The notes under the pieces were generated by a model, which was not told the DNA's origin, ran no database searches, and saw nothing but the letters and a program-made list of their open reading frames with translations. A DNA stretch of 64,000 nt from Geobacter argillaceus (GTDB taxonomy: Bacteria; Desulfobacterota; Desulfuromonadia; Geobacterales; DSM-12255). Position numbers and translations under genes: made by a program. Shown piece after piece: positions 10,492 through 18,365 of this stretch; positions within the stretch are counted from its first letter, which is position 1; each line of letters starts with the position of its first letter. The stretch spans positions 19,354-83,353 of the forward strand of contig NZ_VLLN01000020.1 of the NCBI RefSeq assembly GCF_007830735.1, written 5' to 3'.

Positions 10492-11082
10492 ATGAAACGC
10501 ATTATCAACGTAATCGCAGCAGTTGTTACCCTGGCCATTCCGGTCTTTGCCTCGGCAGCTTCCTGGAGTATTGACACCGACCATTCCAGCGTAGGGTTCA
10601 AGGTGCGCCATATGATGGTTTCCAACGTCAAGGGCGACTTCGGCAAGTTCAACGGCGTGGTGGAGATCGACGACAAGGACGTGACCAAGTCCAAGGTGGA
10701 CGTGGTGATCGACACCACTTCGATCAACACCGGCGTTGCCAAGCGTGACGACCACCTGAAGAGCGCCGACTTTTTCGACGTAGCCAAATATCCGACCATG
10801 GCCTTTGTGTCCAGCAAGGTGAAAAAAGCGGGGAACGACAAGTTGAAGGTGTACGGCAAGCTCTCCCTGCACGGTGTTACCAGGGACGTGGTGCTCGACG
10901 TGGAAGGGCCGACCAAGGCGTACAAGGACCCGTGGGGGAACACCAAGCGTGGCGCTGTAGCTACCACCAAGATCAGCCGCAAGGATTTCGGACTGACGTA
11001 TAATGCTGCCATCGAGAGTGGCGGGGTTATGGTTGGTGATGAAGTAACCATCGCTCTTGAGATCGAGCTGCTCAAAAAATAG
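10492..11082 (+). CDS. YceI-family periplasmic lipocalin-like protein
   Basis: A 196-aa protein with a signal peptide (MKRIINVIAAVVTLAIPVFA, then SA) and the YceI hallmarks SWSIDTDHSSVGFKVRHMMV, KGDFGKFNG, DTTSINTG, DDHLKSADFFDVAKYPTMAF and 'GVTRDVVLDVE'. YceI proteins form a beta-barrel that binds a polyisoprenoid or amphiphilic lipid in the periplasm, and are often induced by base or oxidative stress. The ATG at 10492 has AAGGAG nine bases upstream. A second YceI domain, fused to a rhodanese, occurs at 19699-20604. Confidence 0.93.
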   Translation: MKRIINVIAAVVTLAIPVFASAASWSIDTDHSSVGFKVRHMMVSNVKGDFGKFNGVVEIDDKDVTKSKVDVVIDTTSINTGVAKRDDHLKSADFFDVAKYPTMAFVSSKVKKAGNDKLKVYGKLSLHGVTRDVVLDVEGPTKAYKDPWGNTKRGAVATTKISRKDFGLTYNAAIESGGVMVGDEVTIALEIELLKK

Positions 11083-11122
11083 GGTTTCCTGAAATAGTTC
11101 ACGAATCGAAAGGAGAAAATAG

Positions 11123-11359
11123 ATGAGCCAAGGTACCACCGTATCGCACGGCCCCATAGTTCTCAATCTGGAGCCGGGCACCTACTACCGCTGCACCTGT
11201 GGCAAGTCGAGCCGGATGCCGTTCTGTGACGGTGCGCACGCCGGGAGCGAGTGTGCCCCCAAAGCTTTCGAGATCAAGGAACAACAGCAGGTGTACCTGT
11301 GCAACTGCGGGAAAACCGCCAATGCTCCGTATTGCGATGGGAGTTGCAGCAAAGGTTGA
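11123..11359 (+). CDS. Two-motif CDGSH iron-sulfur protein with an altered second site
   Basis: A 78-aa protein with two CDGSH [2Fe-2S] motifs. The first is canonical: CTCGKSSRMPFCDGAH (three Cys plus His). The second reads CNCGKTANAPYCDGSC: the His ligand is replaced by Cys, giving a possible all-Cys site. These mini-proteins are usually redox or cluster-transfer factors. The gene follows the YceI gene by 40 bases with a GAAAGGAG site, and its stop codon coincides with the start of a 91-bp repeat carrying a terminator. The His-to-Cys change would be expected to shift redox potential and lability. Confidence 0.88.
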   Translation: MSQGTTVSHGPIVLNLEPGTYYRCTCGKSSRMPFCDGAHAGSECAPKAFEIKEQQQVYLCNCGKTANAPYCDGSCSKG

Positions 11360-11446
11360 CAGTTCAAGGCGATCCGGTTTCGGAGCTTTAGATAAGAACA
11401 TGGGTAAAAAACAAGGGTGACCAACTGGCCATCCTTGTTTTTTTAC
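11356..11446. repeat. 91-bp dispersed repeat, copy 1
   Basis: It starts TTGACAGTTCAAGGCGATCC and ends in a terminator hairpin. A second copy in the same orientation is at 16623-16713, near identical in both end blocks and divergent only in the middle (about 11390-11402). The copy begins on the last bases of the CDGSH gene. Confidence 0.8.
11406..11443. terminator. Terminator hairpin inside repeat copy 1
   Basis: Arms AAAAAACAAGGGTG (11406-11419) and CATCCTTGTTTTTT (11430-11443) pair with a single G-U. It ends the marR-yceI-CDGSH unit. Compared with copy 2, one stem pair is changed on both sides (A-T to G-C), so pairing is kept. Confidence 0.8.
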
Positions 11447-11540
11447 CTAACGCGATAGAATCGCTGAACATGTCGCTGTGGAAGGTGACCAAGAGCCGGG
11501 GTTTGTTCCCCTCTGACGAGCTATGTCTTGTATCAAGTCT

Positions 11541-12254
11541 TCATTTGGTCTCGATCGAAAAATTATCGAAGAAGACGTAGGAGTCCGCCTTGGACCAGAG
11601 GCCGATCCTGCCGTCGATGTTCTCTTTCCATGTGTGATCGATATACTTCCTGTTGTTCAGATACCCCTCGATCTTATTCCCGTTGATGACCACCTTCAAG
11701 GTGTGCCACTGGTTCGAGGGAACTGGCACGTTGCGGCTCCATTCTACGGAAGAGCGTCTCCCCCCCTCCATCCTGAAGAGGACGAGGTTGTTCTCCAGGG
11801 CGTTGGCGCGAACAACGAGGTAATCGCCGTTCGGCTTGATGTTGAAGGCGATTCCGGCGGCCTGGTCGATCCGGCCGCTTACCCCCTTGAAGGAAACCTC
11901 GATGGTCCCATTCCTGAAACTCTGGAATTCCTTGTTTAGCGTGAGGGGGAAATAGCGGTACGTCTCCAGGTTGCCGAGGAACTCGGCATATCTCTCGCCA
12001 TAAAGCCCCTTCGCCTTTTCCTTGGCGCCTGCGGCCATGAGCCCCTGTTCCCCTTTCCTGCCGTCAACTGCGTAAACGTTTCGGTTGCCGTCTCTGTCGA
12101 TGTGCCAGTTGCCGACCAGGGAGCTGAACGCCCTGGCTTCCGCCTCCGGCGCATCATTTTTGTAGTCGAACTTCTTGACTGCCCCGGCAAGAACCGGAAG
12201 CGCTACAAGGCCAAGCACGGATAATGCTAACACGATGATTCTGAAACCTTTCAT
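11541..12254 (-). CDS. Secreted LamG/DUF1080-like protein
   Basis: A 237-aa protein with a signal peptide (MKGFRIIVLALSVLGLVALP) and a jelly-roll-like domain: NWHIDRDGNRNVYAVDG, FQSFRNGTIEVSFKGVSG, AGIAFNIKPNGDYLVVRANA, WHTLKVVINGNKIEGYLNNR, GRIGLWSKADSYVFFDNFSI. This resembles the 3-keto-disaccharide hydrolase (DUF1080)/concanavalin-like fold, which binds or cleaves carbohydrates; no catalytic residue can be assigned. The ATG at 12254 follows an AGAGAGG site; an upstream in-frame start at 12341 would bury the signal peptide. It is the last gene of the regulator-cytochrome operon. Confidence 0.72.
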   Translation of the reverse strand: MKGFRIIVLALSVLGLVALPVLAGAVKKFDYKNDAPEAEARAFSSLVGNWHIDRDGNRNVYAVDGRKGEQGLMAAGAKEKAKGLYGERYAEFLGNLETYRYFPLTLNKEFQSFRNGTIEVSFKGVSGRIDQAAGIAFNIKPNGDYLVVRANALENNLVLFRMEGGRRSSVEWSRNVPVPSNQWHTLKVVINGNKIEGYLNNRKYIDHTWKENIDGRIGLWSKADSYVFFDNFSIETK

Positions 12255-12337
12255 CCTGGGTACCTCTCTTTGTCCGTTCCTTCCTGCTGCGAAAATCACA
12301 GGACGTTCAGGTGATTTGACCGTTCCGGCCGTGACTG

Positions 12338-13081
12338 TCATAAGCGAATCTGCAGTCCCAGATAGAGCAGGAGGTTGGGTTCACCGCTGGCACCGCTCCT
12401 GAAGCTTCTGCCGATAGAGGCCAGGAGACCGTATTTCTTGTCAAAATCCCACTGGGTGCCGACATTGAAAACGACTTCGTGTTTTTTGAACTCCTTTGTG
12501 GAGCCGCCGTGGACCTCCCCCAACAGGGTGAGGTCCTCCCGGATCTCGTAGCCGCTGCTGAGGCCATACAGCCATTCATCGTCATTGTGCTGCCGGAAGG
12601 TGTAGCCGACCTCTCCGTTGAGCCAGACCGGCCCGAACTTCTTCGTGGCCTGCAGCGGCAGACGCAGGTCCGTTCCTTCATCCACGATGCCGCGATCGGC
12701 GGAGTTTGTGGGATTGTTGAACTCGAACTGGGGATAGACCGACATGGCCACGCCGTCCCGCTTTTCATCGAGGAACCGCCACTTCATGCCGGCGACCGAA
12801 TTCCCCAGCCCGCTTTTCGTCCCGACCCCGTTTTCATGGAGCACCAGCCAGGGGACCTCGTACTTTAACTGTATATTGTCGCCGACACCGTAATTGAGGT
12901 CGAGAATCGGTGTCTGATGGGTGACCACGGTGTGGCGTTTGTCAAGAGTATAGGCGATGTTTATCTCCCAATGCTTGTCTCCCGGTGTGCCGGTGTCGTC
13001 GGTCTGGAGGGGGGGGCCTGCAAAAGCAGGCCCCGTGGAAACAAACAGCAGGGAGATGATGATCAAAAGACGCTGCACCAT
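12338..13081 (-). CDS. Outer-membrane beta-barrel protein, MetA-pathway transporter-like
   Basis: A 247-aa protein with a signal peptide (MVQRLLIIISLLFVSTGPAF) and the N-terminus GPPLQTDDTGTPGDKHWEIN typical of the 'phenol MetA degradation-type transporter' barrels. Amphipathic strands run to the end (LLASIGRSFRSG, LLLYLGLQIRL). Such barrels are thought to let aromatic or other small molecules cross the outer membrane; the substrate here is unknown. It starts three bases after the cytochrome gene stop, so the two are co-transcribed and may work as a secreted electron-transfer or uptake pair. Confidence 0.78.
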   Translation of the reverse strand: MVQRLLIIISLLFVSTGPAFAGPPLQTDDTGTPGDKHWEINIAYTLDKRHTVVTHQTPILDLNYGVGDNIQLKYEVPWLVLHENGVGTKSGLGNSVAGMKWRFLDEKRDGVAMSVYPQFEFNNPTNSADRGIVDEGTDLRLPLQATKKFGPVWLNGEVGYTFRQHNDDEWLYGLSSGYEIREDLTLLGEVHGGSTKEFKKHEVVFNVGTQWDFDKKYGLLASIGRSFRSGASGEPNLLLYLGLQIRL

Positions 13082-13084
13082 GCG

Positions 13085-14323
13085 TTACCCCTTCTTGACT
13101 TTGATGCTGAGGGTGGTGCTGTTGATCTCCGTCTGATCTTCTTTGAACGATCGGTCGTTGTACCGGTTGAGATCGTAGATCAGGCGGGCCTTCACAGTGT
13201 ATTCGCCCGGTTTTAAAACAGGCATCCAGGAAAGTATCCGCTCCTCTCCGGCGCGGATGATGGGCTCGTGGAGGCCCTGGGCATCGGCCTGCGTTGCTGC
13301 GATGGCATCGGGACGCTTCTTGTCCTCTTCCAGGAATTTCCGGTCATCCGGGCGGGGGCCGTACCAGGGGGCGAACATCCACTCCTTGGTGGCAACCGTC
13401 TTCCCGTTCTTGTCCAGGAGTTCCACGTTCAGGTAGATGGCCCGGCGGTTGGAACCGGTCGGGACCGAATGGCCCGCTCCAACGTTGATGACATGGAACG
13501 CCAGGCCCGATTTGCCTTCATCCGGTTGGCTGATGGCCATGCTGAGGGCGCTGGCGAGCCGTTGCCGGGAACGTCCGCCGGTCCAGAGGTGCCGTGCAAT
13601 CGCCCGTTCGGGATTATCGAAATCCTCCGCCACCTTGCGCATGGTACGCGGCATGTGACAGTCCTGGCACTCCTGCTTGCCGAGCCCCGGCTTGTTGAAG
13701 TCGTCCCGCCACTCCAGGAAGGTCTGGGTCTGTTTGCCGACCACCCGTTTGCCCATGCTGTGGCAGTAGGCACACATGGCCGAGGTCTGGATGGCGGGGT
13801 CTGCCACGGTTTCATGGGGCGCCTTGACGCTGTGGGGGCCCCTGATCTTTCCTTCGGGGGTAAGGTGGCAGCTGGCGCAGGTAATCCCAACCGCCTCCTT
13901 CCCTTTCGGCCGCGCTTTCGGCTTGGTCATCTCCGGGACATTCATGTCGGGGATGGCGAACGGTTCCGGATAGTGGCAGACGTTGCACGATTTCCCCTCT
14001 TCCTCAGCCTCCCGTGCATGAATCGGGTAAGGCTCCACCCCGGCAAAGGCATGGGCTGTGGCCGTGGCCGAGACGTTGGCGGGCATTTTCAGCGTTTCGC
14101 CCTCCTTGGTCGGGATCGTGGTCGGCTTGTAATGGATGTCGCTCCCGAAACCGAAGGCGAACTCCCGGTAGATCGCCTTATGACAGGCGCCGCAGGTTTC
14201 CGCCGGGGTCGCGGTCCCCTCCGGGAACGGCATCCCTTCCGCCATGGCCGTGGCTGCGAACGACATCGCCGCCACCATTGCCGCGATAGCGGCCCTTACG
14301 ATTGATCTTGCATTACTGTGCAT
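13085..14323 (-). CDS. Periplasmic pentaheme c-type cytochrome
   Basis: A 412-aa exported protein with a signal peptide (about residues 1-31, ending AATAMAEG). It has five CXXCH heme-binding sites in the first two thirds: CGACH, CNVCH, CASCH, CAYCH and CQDCH. The C-terminal third lacks hemes and looks beta-rich (HSVPTGSNRRAIYLNVELLD, TVKARLIYDLNRYND). Arrangement and spacing recall cytochrome c554-type family proteins that pass electrons in the periplasm. The chosen ATG at 14323 gives the signal peptide and has AAAGGAG upstream; the open frame continues to 14530 without one. It lies 43 bases after the sensor-kinase gene, pointing to local control. Confidence 0.9.
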   Translation of the reverse strand: MHSNARSIVRAAIAAMVAAMSFAATAMAEGMPFPEGTATPAETCGACHKAIYREFAFGFGSDIHYKPTTIPTKEGETLKMPANVSATATAHAFAGVEPYPIHAREAEEEGKSCNVCHYPEPFAIPDMNVPEMTKPKARPKGKEAVGITCASCHLTPEGKIRGPHSVKAPHETVADPAIQTSAMCAYCHSMGKRVVGKQTQTFLEWRDDFNKPGLGKQECQDCHMPRTMRKVAEDFDNPERAIARHLWTGGRSRQRLASALSMAISQPDEGKSGLAFHVINVGAGHSVPTGSNRRAIYLNVELLDKNGKTVATKEWMFAPWYGPRPDDRKFLEEDKKRPDAIAATQADAQGLHEPIIRAGEERILSWMPVLKPGEYTVKARLIYDLNRYNDRSFKEDQTEINSTTLSIKVKKG

Positions 14324-14366
14324 TGAGTGCTCCTTTCCTGGCTTTTCGCCACCTTCATTTTCTTGA

Positions 14367-15740
14367 TCACGAGATTTTCCAGTGTACCGCGGACAGCACA
14401 ATTCTAAAGGTGCTCCCCTCTCCCTCCTCACTCTCCAGTTCGATCCGTCCATCATTGACCTCCACGGCCCAACGCGTAATGGCGAGTCCCAGCCCTGTTC
14501 CGCCCATATCCCTCGACCGCCCCTTGTCAACGCGATAAAAGCGGTCGAAGATCCTGGCCTGATGCTCTTTCGCTATCCCGGGGCCATCATCAATGACCTC
14601 GATGATCGCCTCTCCCGCCGTGCTCCGGACCTTCACCCGGATATGCCCCTGCTTTGGCGTGTACTTGACAGCGTTATCCACCAGGTTGATCAGTGCCTGG
14701 CGCAGGGTCGTGGGGTCGATCCCGGCGATGACCGGTTCCGGTGCATCGACGACCAGGCTCTGCTCCTTTTCTTCCGCCAGCACCTGGATACAGTCGGCCA
14801 CCTCGACTGCCAGCAGCGAAAGGTCGGTCGGCTCCCGCTTTACCTGCACCGAACCGGCATCCGCCCGACTCAGGGTCAGCAGGCTGTCCACCAGCTTCGT
14901 CAGGCGGTCCGCCTCTTCGAGCATGCTGGCGACCACTTCGCGGCAGGCGGCCGCATCGGCATTTTCCTGCAGCCCCACCTCGCCGACGCTCCGGATCGCC
15001 GTGAGAGGGGTCCGCAATTCATGGGAGGCGTCGGCGGTAAAGCGGCGCAGCCGCTCGAACGAGTCCTCGATACGGGCAAAGGTCTGGTTGAAGACCGTTG
15101 CCAGCCGGCCGAACTCGTCATGGGGGTCTTCAATGGGGAGCCGTTCGGAAAGGCGTTCGGCGGTTATCTCCCCGGCCTTTGCTGCCATGGCGCCGATGGG
15201 AGCGAGCGCACGCCCTGCCAGAAAATAGCCGCCGATGACTGCCAGGGCAAGGGCGAGGGGGATGCCGAACAGGAGAATGATCGCCAGGCTCTCCAGGCTC
15301 TGCCGAAGCGTTTGCTCGTCCTCGGCAACGGCAACGAAGTAGGTGTGTCCGGGAGCGGCCACCGTGAATATCTTCAGCCTATAGTACAGGTCGTTGGGCG
15401 CTTCCCATGACCATGGAGCAACTAAGCGCCTGCCGGCAACGGCCTTTTCCAGTCCGAACCGGCTCCAACCGTCGGTTTCAGCCAGTACCTCATTTCCTTC
15501 GCTTACCTGGAAAAGGGCAACCGAACCATGTTGGGCCAGCTCGTTCATTTCATTCGGCTCATCGCGGGCAACCCGCGTAACCGTGGCGAGGTCCCTGTAC
15601 AGTTGGCCGTCGATCTGTCGCAGCAGGCTGGAGCGGACAAAGAGATAAATGCCGAGAGCGAAGCAGAGGACGATCCCCGCCAGGGCAGCCGTATACCAGA
15701 TGGTCAGCCGAATACGGACACTGGCCGGTTTCAGTCTCAT
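14367..15740 (-). CDS. Membrane sensor histidine kinase (heavy-metal CusS-like)
   Basis: A 457-aa kinase: TM1 near residues 13-33, a periplasmic sensor region of about 130 residues, TM2 near 165-188, HAMP (ALAPIGAMAAKAGEITAERL), dimerisation domain with His240 in DASHELRTPLTAIR, and an ATPase domain (N-box NLVDNAVKY, G1 IDDGPGI, F-box FDRFYRVDKG, G2 GGTGLGLAI). The layout matches the CusS/heavy-metal sensor subfamily, but the ligand is not proven. It starts four bases inside the regulator gene (ATGA) and is followed by the cytochrome and barrel genes. Confidence 0.93.
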   Translation of the reverse strand: MRLKPASVRIRLTIWYTAALAGIVLCFALGIYLFVRSSLLRQIDGQLYRDLATVTRVARDEPNEMNELAQHGSVALFQVSEGNEVLAETDGWSRFGLEKAVAGRRLVAPWSWEAPNDLYYRLKIFTVAAPGHTYFVAVAEDEQTLRQSLESLAIILLFGIPLALALAVIGGYFLAGRALAPIGAMAAKAGEITAERLSERLPIEDPHDEFGRLATVFNQTFARIEDSFERLRRFTADASHELRTPLTAIRSVGEVGLQENADAAACREVVASMLEEADRLTKLVDSLLTLSRADAGSVQVKREPTDLSLLAVEVADCIQVLAEEKEQSLVVDAPEPVIAGIDPTTLRQALINLVDNAVKYTPKQGHIRVKVRSTAGEAIIEVIDDGPGIAKEHQARIFDRFYRVDKGRSRDMGGTGLGLAITRWAVEVNDGRIELESEEGEGSTFRIVLSAVHWKIS

Positions 15741-16420
15741 GCCCGCTCCTCCTTCATCACAAAGCCGAGACCGCGCACGGTCTTTAGGAGCTTATTGTCA
15801 AAGGGGCCGTCCACCTTGCGCCTCAGTCTGGCAATGTGCACGTCGATTACGTTGTCCAGCGGCGTGGAACGGTCCTTCACCTGCCACACGTCACGAGAGA
15901 GCATTTCCCGGGAAACTATGCTCCCCTGGTTGCGCAGCAGGTACTCCAGGAGCTCAAACTCCCTGACGGTGAGCTCGATCTGCTCGCTGCCCCGTGTTAC
16001 CTTGCGGGTTACGAGGTCCATTTCCAGATCGGCCAGAACAAGTCTGAGCAGCTGTTCTTTCCTCCCCCTGCGCAGGATAAGCCTGATACGGGCGAGAAGT
16101 TCGGGAAAGGCAAACGGTTTGACCAGGTAGTCATCAGCGCCGCTGTCGAGCCCCAATACGCGGTCTTCCACCGTATCCCTGGCGGTAAGGATCAGAACCG
16201 GCGTCTCAATCCCACGTTTTCTCAGGGTAGCGAGAATTTCGATTCCATCCCGTCCCGGAAGCATCAGATCCAGGAGTACCAGGTCGAATATCCCGGCATT
16301 GAGCTGGAAGAAACCGTCCTCGCCGGTGTGGGCCAGGGTGACCAGGTACGATTCCGCTTCCAGCCCCTTCCTGAGGGCCTCGGCCACCTTCTTTTCGTCT
16401 TCGATCACCAGTATGTGCAT
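15737..16420 (-). CDS. OmpR/PhoB-family response regulator (CusR-like)
   Basis: A 227-aa regulator. The receiver domain (1-115) has acidic pocket E7/D8, phosphoacceptor Asp51 (VLLDLMLPGRDG), Thr in LTARD and Lys in LVKPFAF. The winged helix (about 125-225) includes LTVREFELLEYLLRNQG, DNVIDVHIARLRRKVD and TVRGLGFVM. ATG at 16420 with an AAAGGA site; the open frame continues upstream without a plausible start. It is first in a five-gene unit with its kinase, the pentaheme cytochrome, a beta-barrel and a LamG-like protein, so those are likely its targets. Confidence 0.94.
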   Translation of the reverse strand: MHILVIEDEKKVAEALRKGLEAESYLVTLAHTGEDGFFQLNAGIFDLVLLDLMLPGRDGIEILATLRKRGIETPVLILTARDTVEDRVLGLDSGADDYLVKPFAFPELLARIRLILRRGRKEQLLRLVLADLEMDLVTRKVTRGSEQIELTVREFELLEYLLRNQGSIVSREMLSRDVWQVKDRSTPLDNVIDVHIARLRRKVDGPFDNKLLKTVRGLGFVMKEERA

Positions 16421-16622
16421 GTTATTTCCTTTATCCGGATTATCGTTAACTGCCGGTATAATGACAACTGAAGTAATCCTGACAAAATGTTCAGAAACCG
16501 CAAGGAATTGACTGCCGTTTGCAACGTTATATGGATTGGCTGAGGGGCAGGTGCCGGGCGACGAATCTCGCCGGAACATCCAGGATAACGTGAAGTCCGG
16601 CGTTGACTTGCCACCGGGCACG

Positions 16623-16713
16623 TTGACAGTTCAAGGCGATCCGTTTTCGGAACTTTACGGAAAAAAATGGGCAAAAAACGAGGGTGACCAACTGGCCACC
16701 CTCGTTTTTTGTT
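16623..16713. repeat. 91-bp dispersed repeat, copy 2
   Basis: Same orientation as copy 1 (11356-11446). The first about 30 bases differ by only one or two changes, and the terminator half by three or four. The hairpin end faces the wrbA stop codon 42 bases away. Confidence 0.8.
16673..16710. terminator. Terminator hairpin inside repeat copy 2
   Basis: Perfect 14-bp stem AAAAAACGAGGGTG / CACCCTCGTTTTTT with a 10-base loop. It can stop transcription from both strands and ends the nine-gene wrbA operon on the minus strand. Confidence 0.85.
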
Positions 16714-16754
16714 AACAATAGGTATTCTTGTTTGAATTCTGAATGAGAACGTCT

Positions 16755-17369
16755 CTATCCCTTAAGCTTCAGGGCGATCCGCGCCACATGCGCCCCCTGG
16801 AAGCGGGCACCGGCCAGCTCATTGTCGCTCGGCATCCGTTCACCCTGGCCACCGGCGATGGTCGAAGCGCCGTAGGGAGAACATCCCGTAATTTCCCCGA
16901 CCCCCATCTGACCGGCGAAAGAGTATGGCAGGCCAACCACTACCATCCCCTGGTGCAGCAGCGTTGTGTGAAAGCTGAGGATGGTCGATTCCTGGCCGCC
17001 ATGCTGGGTGGCGGAACTGGCGAAGACACTGCCGACCTTGCCGACTAGTGATCCTTTGACCCAGAGTCCGCCAGTGGCGTCCAGGTACTGGCGCATCTGG
17101 CCACACATGTTGCCGAAGCGGGTCGGAGTACCGAAAACAATGGCATCGGCACCGGCCAGGTCATCCACTGTAGCGACCGGGATATGGGCCATGCCCTTCT
17201 GGGCTTCAAGTGCTCCCATCATCCCCAGCACCTCATTGGACAGGGTTTCCGGTACGCGCTTGACGATTGCCTCGCACCCTGCCACCTCGCGAACCCCTTC
17301 AGCAACCGCTTCGGCCATCTTGTAGATGTGCCCGTACATACTGTAATAAACGATCAACACCTTACACAT
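16755..17369 (-). CDS. wrbA: WrbA-type NAD(P)H:quinone oxidoreductase
   Basis: A 204-aa flavodoxin-like FMN enzyme that reduces quinones by two electrons, avoiding semiquinone radicals. The FMN phosphate loop is [46 protein letters not shown] and [12 protein letters not shown] are typical of WrbA. The length matches the family. It is the last gene of the minus-strand stress run, 55 bases after the pirin gene, and is followed by a strong terminator. GAGG precedes the ATG. Confidence 0.95.
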   Translation of the reverse strand: MCKVLIVYYSMYGHIYKMAEAVAEGVREVAGCEAIVKRVPETLSNEVLGMMGALEAQKGMAHIPVATVDDLAGADAIVFGTPTRFGNMCGQMRQYLDATGGLWVKGSLVGKVGSVFASSATQHGGQESTILSFHTTLLHQGMVVVGLPYSFAGQMGVGEITGCSPYGASTIAGGQGERMPSDNELAGARFQGAHVARIALKLKG

Positions 17370-17424
17370 GATTTGTTCCTCCTTTCAAATAACCGGGCAT
17401 TGTGCATGCACCGGCACTACGCCA

Positions 17425-18327
17425 TCACTTTACAAATGTACCCCGCTGGTATTCATCAAAAGCGGTTTTCAGTTCCTCCTGGGTGTTCATGACAATGGGG
17501 CCGTACCAGGCGACCGGTTCGCCGATCGGCTTGCCCGAAACGAGCAGAAATCGCACCGGTTTATCGGTCGTAGTGGCTTGTACGACATCTCCCTCATGTT
17601 CGAACAATACCACAGCTTCCGGCTGGCAGACGCAGCGGCGCTCCAGGTCAGACCAGCCAGCGCTGGCCATTTCATGGGCGTAGGCGTCGCGGCACTCGTC
17701 GAAATACCCTTCGCCGGCCAGAATATAGGCAAAGGCGGTGTGCCCTGCCGGCAAAGGGCGCTGAAAGACGGTTCCGGCAGGGACACTGATGTCCAGCATC
17801 TCCGGCTCGATGACGATATCCTTTACCGGTCCCTGTACCTCCCCGACCGTGCCGGCAATGACCTTCACCGCTACACCGCCCTCCAGTGTTACTTCGGGGA
17901 TATCCGCCGCTTTCACGTCACGGTAGCGGGGTGGCATCATCTTTTGAGCAGCCGGCAGGTTGGCCCAGAACTGGAACCCCCACATGGTGCCGGTGGGACT
18001 CTCCTTGGGCATCTCCTGGTGGATGATGCCGCTGCCGGCGGTCATCCACTGCACGTCGCCGGCGCCGATCACCCCCTTGTTCCCCATGCTGTCGCCATGT
18101 TCCACCAGCCCCTCCTGCACGTAGGTAATGGTCTCGATGCCACGGTGGGGGTGCCAGGGGAAACCGGGCAGATAATCGGCGGGATTGCTGGAATGAAAGT
18201 CATCCAGCATCAGGAACGGGTCGAACTGGGGGACCTGGGAATAGCCGAAGGCCCGCTTGAGATGGACGCCGGCCCCCTCGATGGTGGGCCGACTCTTGAA
18301 CAGCTTCTTGATACGGCGTGGGGTCAT
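17425..18327 (-). CDS. Pirin-family bicupin protein
   Basis: A 300-aa pirin. The N-terminal cupin has the metal-binding set FPWHPHRGIETITYV, LVEHGDSMGN and GSGIIHQEMP (His, His, His, Glu). The C-terminal cupin includes VAWYGPIVMNTQEELKTAF. Bacterial pirins such as YhhW act as quercetin dioxygenases or redox sensors; the true substrate here is unknown. It lies between WrbA and a DODA-type dioxygenase gene in one direction, which supports a role in aromatic or quinone detoxification. Confidence 0.92.
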   Translation of the reverse strand: MTPRRIKKLFKSRPTIEGAGVHLKRAFGYSQVPQFDPFLMLDDFHSSNPADYLPGFPWHPHRGIETITYVQEGLVEHGDSMGNKGVIGAGDVQWMTAGSGIIHQEMPKESPTGTMWGFQFWANLPAAQKMMPPRYRDVKAADIPEVTLEGGVAVKVIAGTVGEVQGPVKDIVIEPEMLDISVPAGTVFQRPLPAGHTAFAYILAGEGYFDECRDAYAHEMASAGWSDLERRCVCQPEAVVLFEHEGDVVQATTTDKPVRFLLVSGKPIGEPVAWYGPIVMNTQEELKTAFDEYQRGTFVK

Positions 18328-18365
18328 GGGAAACTCCTTTCTACACAGCTTTATCGGGCAGTTGG

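Larger units (their letters stand above)
16421..16754. other. Intergenic region with RR promoter area and repeat copy 2
   Basis: This 334-base gap holds the 91-bp repeat (16623-16713). Bases 16421-16622 must contain the minus-strand promoter of the regulator operon, but I cannot name a convincing -35/-10 pair. No coding frame looks real. Confidence 0.5.

Noticed and set aside
11360..11401. tRNA remnant or att site in the 91-bp repeat
   Set aside because: The GTTCAAGGCGATCC stretch recalls a T-loop, but no acceptor stem or cloverleaf can be drawn.
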